Of a stretch of DNA of 64,000 nt, positions 61,249 to 64,000 are shown one piece after another. The stretch is taken from NCBI RefSeq assembly GCF_014192105.1, contig NZ_JACHXK010000003.1, positions 124,001 to 188,000 on the forward strand, read 5' to 3'. The DNA is from Paenibacillus phyllosphaerae (lineage in GTDB: Bacteria; Bacillota; Bacilli; Paenibacillales; Paenibacillaceae). Every line of letters begins with the position of its first letter. The stretch's first letter is position 1. The position numbers and the translations under genes were made by a program. The notes under the pieces were generated by a model. That model saw only the letters and a program-made list of their open reading frames with translations. It searched no databases and was not told the DNA's origin.

Positions 61249-64000
61249 ATGTACCGGATTTTACGTTTCGTAAAGCAATTAACGAGCCGGCAATGGCTGG
61301 CGTCCATACCTCTCGCAGATTGGGAGATGCGCAAATCCCGTTACATACGGCCGGGCGAGTACGAATTCGACCCGCGAACGTACACGCTCGATGAGTGCGG
61401 ACAGCTCGATGCCAAACACGGCATTACCTATTTCCTGAAGAAACAGGTGGAGCTGCCCGCCGAATGGTCCGGACATCCGATCGGGCTGCTGGCCGAAGGC
61501 GGCGGCGAAGGATTGCTGCGGGTGAACGGCAGATCGTATCAAGGCCTGGACCGCAACCACCCGTTCGTGCCGCTTTACTTGGAAGGCGTCGGCAGCGAAC
61601 CGCTGCTCGAGATCGAGCTATATGACCCGATTCCGGAACCGGTCGATCCGCTGAATGCGCAATCGACGATTAACCCTCCGGTAACCCATATCCGGCTGCG
61701 GCTCGTGCAGGTGAACGCGCCGCTGCAGAGCTTGCTGTACAGCGTGCAGGCCGCATACGAGTCGATGCTGCTGCTGCCAGAACAAGATATGAATCGGCTT
61801 AAGCTGACGGAGTATCTCTATGCGGCAATGGATGAGATGCAGCTATGGCCGGATGAACGATGGACGGACGAAGAATCCCTCCGGGCCGTTGAAGCGCGTC
61901 TTATCGAACAGGCAGCTGCGCTTACGCCGAATCAGCGGTCGAACGGGCTCATGCATATGGTCGGGCAATCGCATATCGATATCGCCTGGCTGTGGCCGGT
62001 ACGCGAGACGGTCCGCAAGGTAAGCCGCACGTTCTCGACGATGACGTCGCTGATGGAGGAATATCCGGACTTCGTCTATTCCCAAAGCCAGCCGCTGCTC
62101 TATGAATTCGCCAAGCGGAACGATCCGGAGCTGTACGAGAAGATCAAGGCCCGGGTCGCCGAGGGACGCTGGGAGCTCGTCGGGGGAATGTGGGTCGAGC
62201 CGGATCTCAATATTCCGAGCGGCGAGTCTCTCGTCCGCCAGATGCTTTACGGCCAGCTGTTCTACGAGCAGGAGTTCGGCAAGCGGTCGCACATCGAATG
62301 GCTGCCCGATACGTTCGGGTACTGCGCGTCGCTCCCGCAGCTGCTGAAGCTGGCCGACGTGGACTACTTCATGACGACGAAGCTCAATTGGAACGACACG
62401 AACCGATTCCCGTACGAGCTGTTCCATTGGGTCGGCATCGACGGTACGTCCGTTGTCTCGTATTTGAACCATGGCCTGAACGAGCATACGAAGCCGAAGG
62501 ATGTGCATGAGCATTGGCAGTCGTACCGGCACAAGGAACAGCTCGATGAGCTGATGCTGCTGTACGGACATGGCGACGGCGGAGGCGGGGTTACGCGCGA
62601 GATGGTGGAATTGGTGCAGCGGTCGAATCTGATGACGGGACTGCCGGAGAGCCGGTTCAGCACCGCTGCCGCGTTCTTCGAGCAAGTCGGCCGCAAGCAG
62701 GAAGAGCTACCGAAATGGCACGGCGACCTCTATCTGGAGCTTCACCGCGGGACCTATACGACGCATGCGCGCAACAAGCGGAACAACCGCAAAGCGGAGG
62801 TATTGTACCGCGAAGCGGAAATCTGGAGCAGTCTCGCCAAGCCATATATCGATGAATCGGCGGCGAAATCCGCGCTGCGGCAGGGCTGGGAGCTGATGCT
62901 GCTCAACCAGTTCCACGATATTATTCCGGGCACGGCCATTACCGAGACGTACGAGACGTCTCGCGAAGAATACGAGGAAGTATTCGCGATCGGCCGCGGA
63001 ACGCTGGAGCATTCGATTCAAGCATTGGCTGCGCGGGTGCAAGCGGATGGCGACGGGATCCCGTATGTCGTCTTCAACGGTCTTGGCTGGGAGCGGACCG
63101 ATACCGTTGCGATCGAAGGCGGAGCTGAGCTTGCGCGAATGGCAGCTTACGACTCGGAAGGAAAGAGGCTGCCGAGCGATGTGCGTCGCGGCGGAGGTCC
63201 TGACGCGGCAAGCCGTACGTTGTTGGTGACGGTTCCGGATCAGCCTGCTTTCGGCTACACGACGATTTGGCTTCGTCCGTCAGAGGAGCCAGCGGCGGAT
63301 GTGCCGGCGAGTCTCGGCGACTCGTGGGAAACGATCCGTTACGTGCTCGCATTCAACGAGCGCGGCGAGATCGTGCGCTGGTTCGACAAAGCGGCGGAAC
63401 GCGAGCTGCTGCCAGAAGGCGCGGCCGCGAACGAGCTGCAGCTGTTCCATGATCGGCCGCTCTCCTGGGATGCTTGGGACATCGATCCGCGCTTCGACGG
63501 GCAGCGCGCCGCATCGGTCGTGCTGGTGAACAAGGAAGTCGTCCTGCAGGGAGAGACGGCCGACATTCTGCGGTTCGAATGGCAACTGAGCGACTCTTCC
63601 ATCCAGCAGGATATGGTGCTGCATCACCATACGGGCCGAGTCGATTTCAACACCAGCGTGCAGTGGCACGAGAAACATAAGCTGCTGAAGGTCGCCTTCC
63701 CGCTTGATCTGGCGGCGGCTAAAGCGACCTACGAGATTCCGTTCGGCGCCTTGGAGCGGCCGACGCATACGAATACGAGCTGGGAGCAGGCGCAGTACGA
63801 AGTGTGCGGCCACCGCTGGGCGGATCTGTCCGAAGGCGATTACGGGGTCAGCCTGTTGAACGACTGCAAGTACGGCTACGACATCAAGGGACAGACGATG
63901 CGCCTTTCGCTGCTGCGCGCGCCAAAGTGGCCGGATGCGACCGCAGACCAAGGAGAGCATGCTTTCACGTATTCCATCTTGCCGCATGAGCTGGATTGGC
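61249..64000 (+). CDS. GH38 alpha-mannosidase, partial at window end
   Basis: The open frame from ATG 61249 (ribosome site GAGGAGG, 3 nt after the GH3 stop) runs off the window after 917 codons; families of this type are ~1000-1050 residues, so about 100 are missing. Zinc motif HIDIAWLWPVRETVRK (His242, Asp244), EPDLNIPSGESLVRQ, nucleophile Asp354 in WLPDTFGYCASLPQLL, the LLYGHGDGGGG loop, and the mid-domain helical bundle LLNQFHDIIPGTAI identify GH38. An N-terminal beta domain precedes the barrel, as in bacterial and vacuolar type alpha-mannosidases. Retaining, zinc-dependent removal of alpha-mannose in the cytoplasm; fits the GH92 enzyme secreted from the 6-16 kb operon. Confidence 0.94.
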   Translation, partial: MYRILRFVKQLTSRQWLASIPLADWEMRKSRYIRPGEYEFDPRTYTLDECGQLDAKHGITYFLKKQVELPAEWSGHPIGLLAEGGGEGLLRVNGRSYQGLDRNHPFVPLYLEGVGSEPLLEIELYDPIPEPVDPLNAQSTINPPVTHIRLRLVQVNAPLQSLLYSVQAAYESMLLLPEQDMNRLKLTEYLYAAMDEMQLWPDERWTDEESLRAVEARLIEQAAALTPNQRSNGLMHMVGQSHIDIAWLWPVRETVRKVSRTFSTMTSLMEEYPDFVYSQSQPLLYEFAKRNDPELYEKIKARVAEGRWELVGGMWVEPDLNIPSGESLVRQMLYGQLFYEQEFGKRSHIEWLPDTFGYCASLPQLLKLADVDYFMTTKLNWNDTNRFPYELFHWVGIDGTSVVSYLNHGLNEHTKPKDVHEHWQSYRHKEQLDELMLLYGHGDGGGGVTREMVELVQRSNLMTGLPESRFSTAAAFFEQVGRKQEELPKWHGDLYLELHRGTYTTHARNKRNNRKAEVLYREAEIWSSLAKPYIDESAAKSALRQGWELMLLNQFHDIIPGTAITETYETSREEYEEVFAIGRGTLEHSIQALAARVQADGDGIPYVVFNGLGWERTDTVAIEGGAELARMAAYDSEGKRLPSDVRRGGGPDAASRTLLVTVPDQPAFGYTTIWLRPSEEPAADVPASLGDSWETIRYVLAFNERGEIVRWFDKAAERELLPEGAAANELQLFHDRPLSWDAWDIDPRFDGQRAASVVLVNKEVVLQGETADILRFEWQLSDSSIQQDMVLHHHTGRVDFNTSVQWHEKHKLLKVAFPLDLAAAKATYEIPFGALERPTHTNTSWEQAQYEVCGHRWADLSEGDYGVSLLNDCKYGYDIKGQTMRLSLLRAPKWPDATADQGEHAFTYSILPHELDW

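Overview
The window looks like chromosomal DNA of a Paenibacillaceae bacterium (Paenibacillus/Cohnella type). The evidence is moderate GC, strong GGAGG ribosome sites with frequent GTG/TTG starts, S-layer homology anchors, and several sugar clusters of the Paenibacillus pattern: a membrane-bound AraC-type sensor-regulator, an LplB/YtcP-type importer without its own ATPase, and intracellular glycosidases. No rRNA, tRNA, CRISPR array or intact insertion sequence was seen.

Layout. 0-6 kb is an accessory-looking, partly AT-rich stretch: a small membrane protein, two GNAT acetyltransferases, two mini-proteins, a DUF4188 protein, a lipoprotein, and the remains of an SDR oxidoreductase, a methionine aminopeptidase and perhaps an alkyl sulfatase. 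6-16.6 kb is a three-gene secreted operon: a purple-acid-phosphatase-like metallophosphoesterase with F5/8C and PA14 domains, an SLH-anchored surface protein, and a giant GH92 alpha-mannosidase. The two enzymes share a C-terminal module. 16.8 kb holds a DoxX protein behind an inverted-repeat operator. 17.3-21.2 kb is a lanthipeptide locus: two tandemly duplicated basic precursors with C-x8-C-x8-C cores, plus a LanM synthetase with a CCG-type zinc site. An OmpR/histidine kinase pair and a lipoprotein follow (21.4-24.2 kb).

24.5-35.9 kb is a sugar-uptake and degradation cluster: AraC sensor-regulator, solute-binding lipoprotein, two permeases, TIM-barrel isomerase, an unassigned 587-aa protein and a GH105-type unsaturated uronyl hydrolase, the last three overlapping by 4 nt. 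Three near-identical ~101-bp hairpin repeats then precede the myo-inositol catabolic operon iolD-E-C-A-G-B (36.3-43.7 kb). 43.9-47 kb is an ABC ATPase with an FtsX-type permease; 47-49.5 kb is gdhA divergent from a GltC-like LysR regulator. 49.7-64 kb is a second glycan cluster: GH29 fucosidase, sialidase-like protein, AraC sensor-regulator, two permeases, solute-binding lipoprotein, GH3, and a GH38 alpha-mannosidase that runs off the window end.

Together the enzymes suggest a cell that trims mannose-, fucose- and possibly sialic-acid-containing glycans at its surface (GH92 plus phosphatase), imports fragments, finishes them in the cytoplasm (GH29, GH3, GH38), and also uses unsaturated uronides and inositol. 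A dispersed hairpin family and a GTTAASCGCTTRA-like motif occur in front of these catabolic units and may link their regulation. The most novel-looking item is the lanthipeptide locus, followed by the modular S-layer mannosidase/phosphatase operon and the hairpin family.
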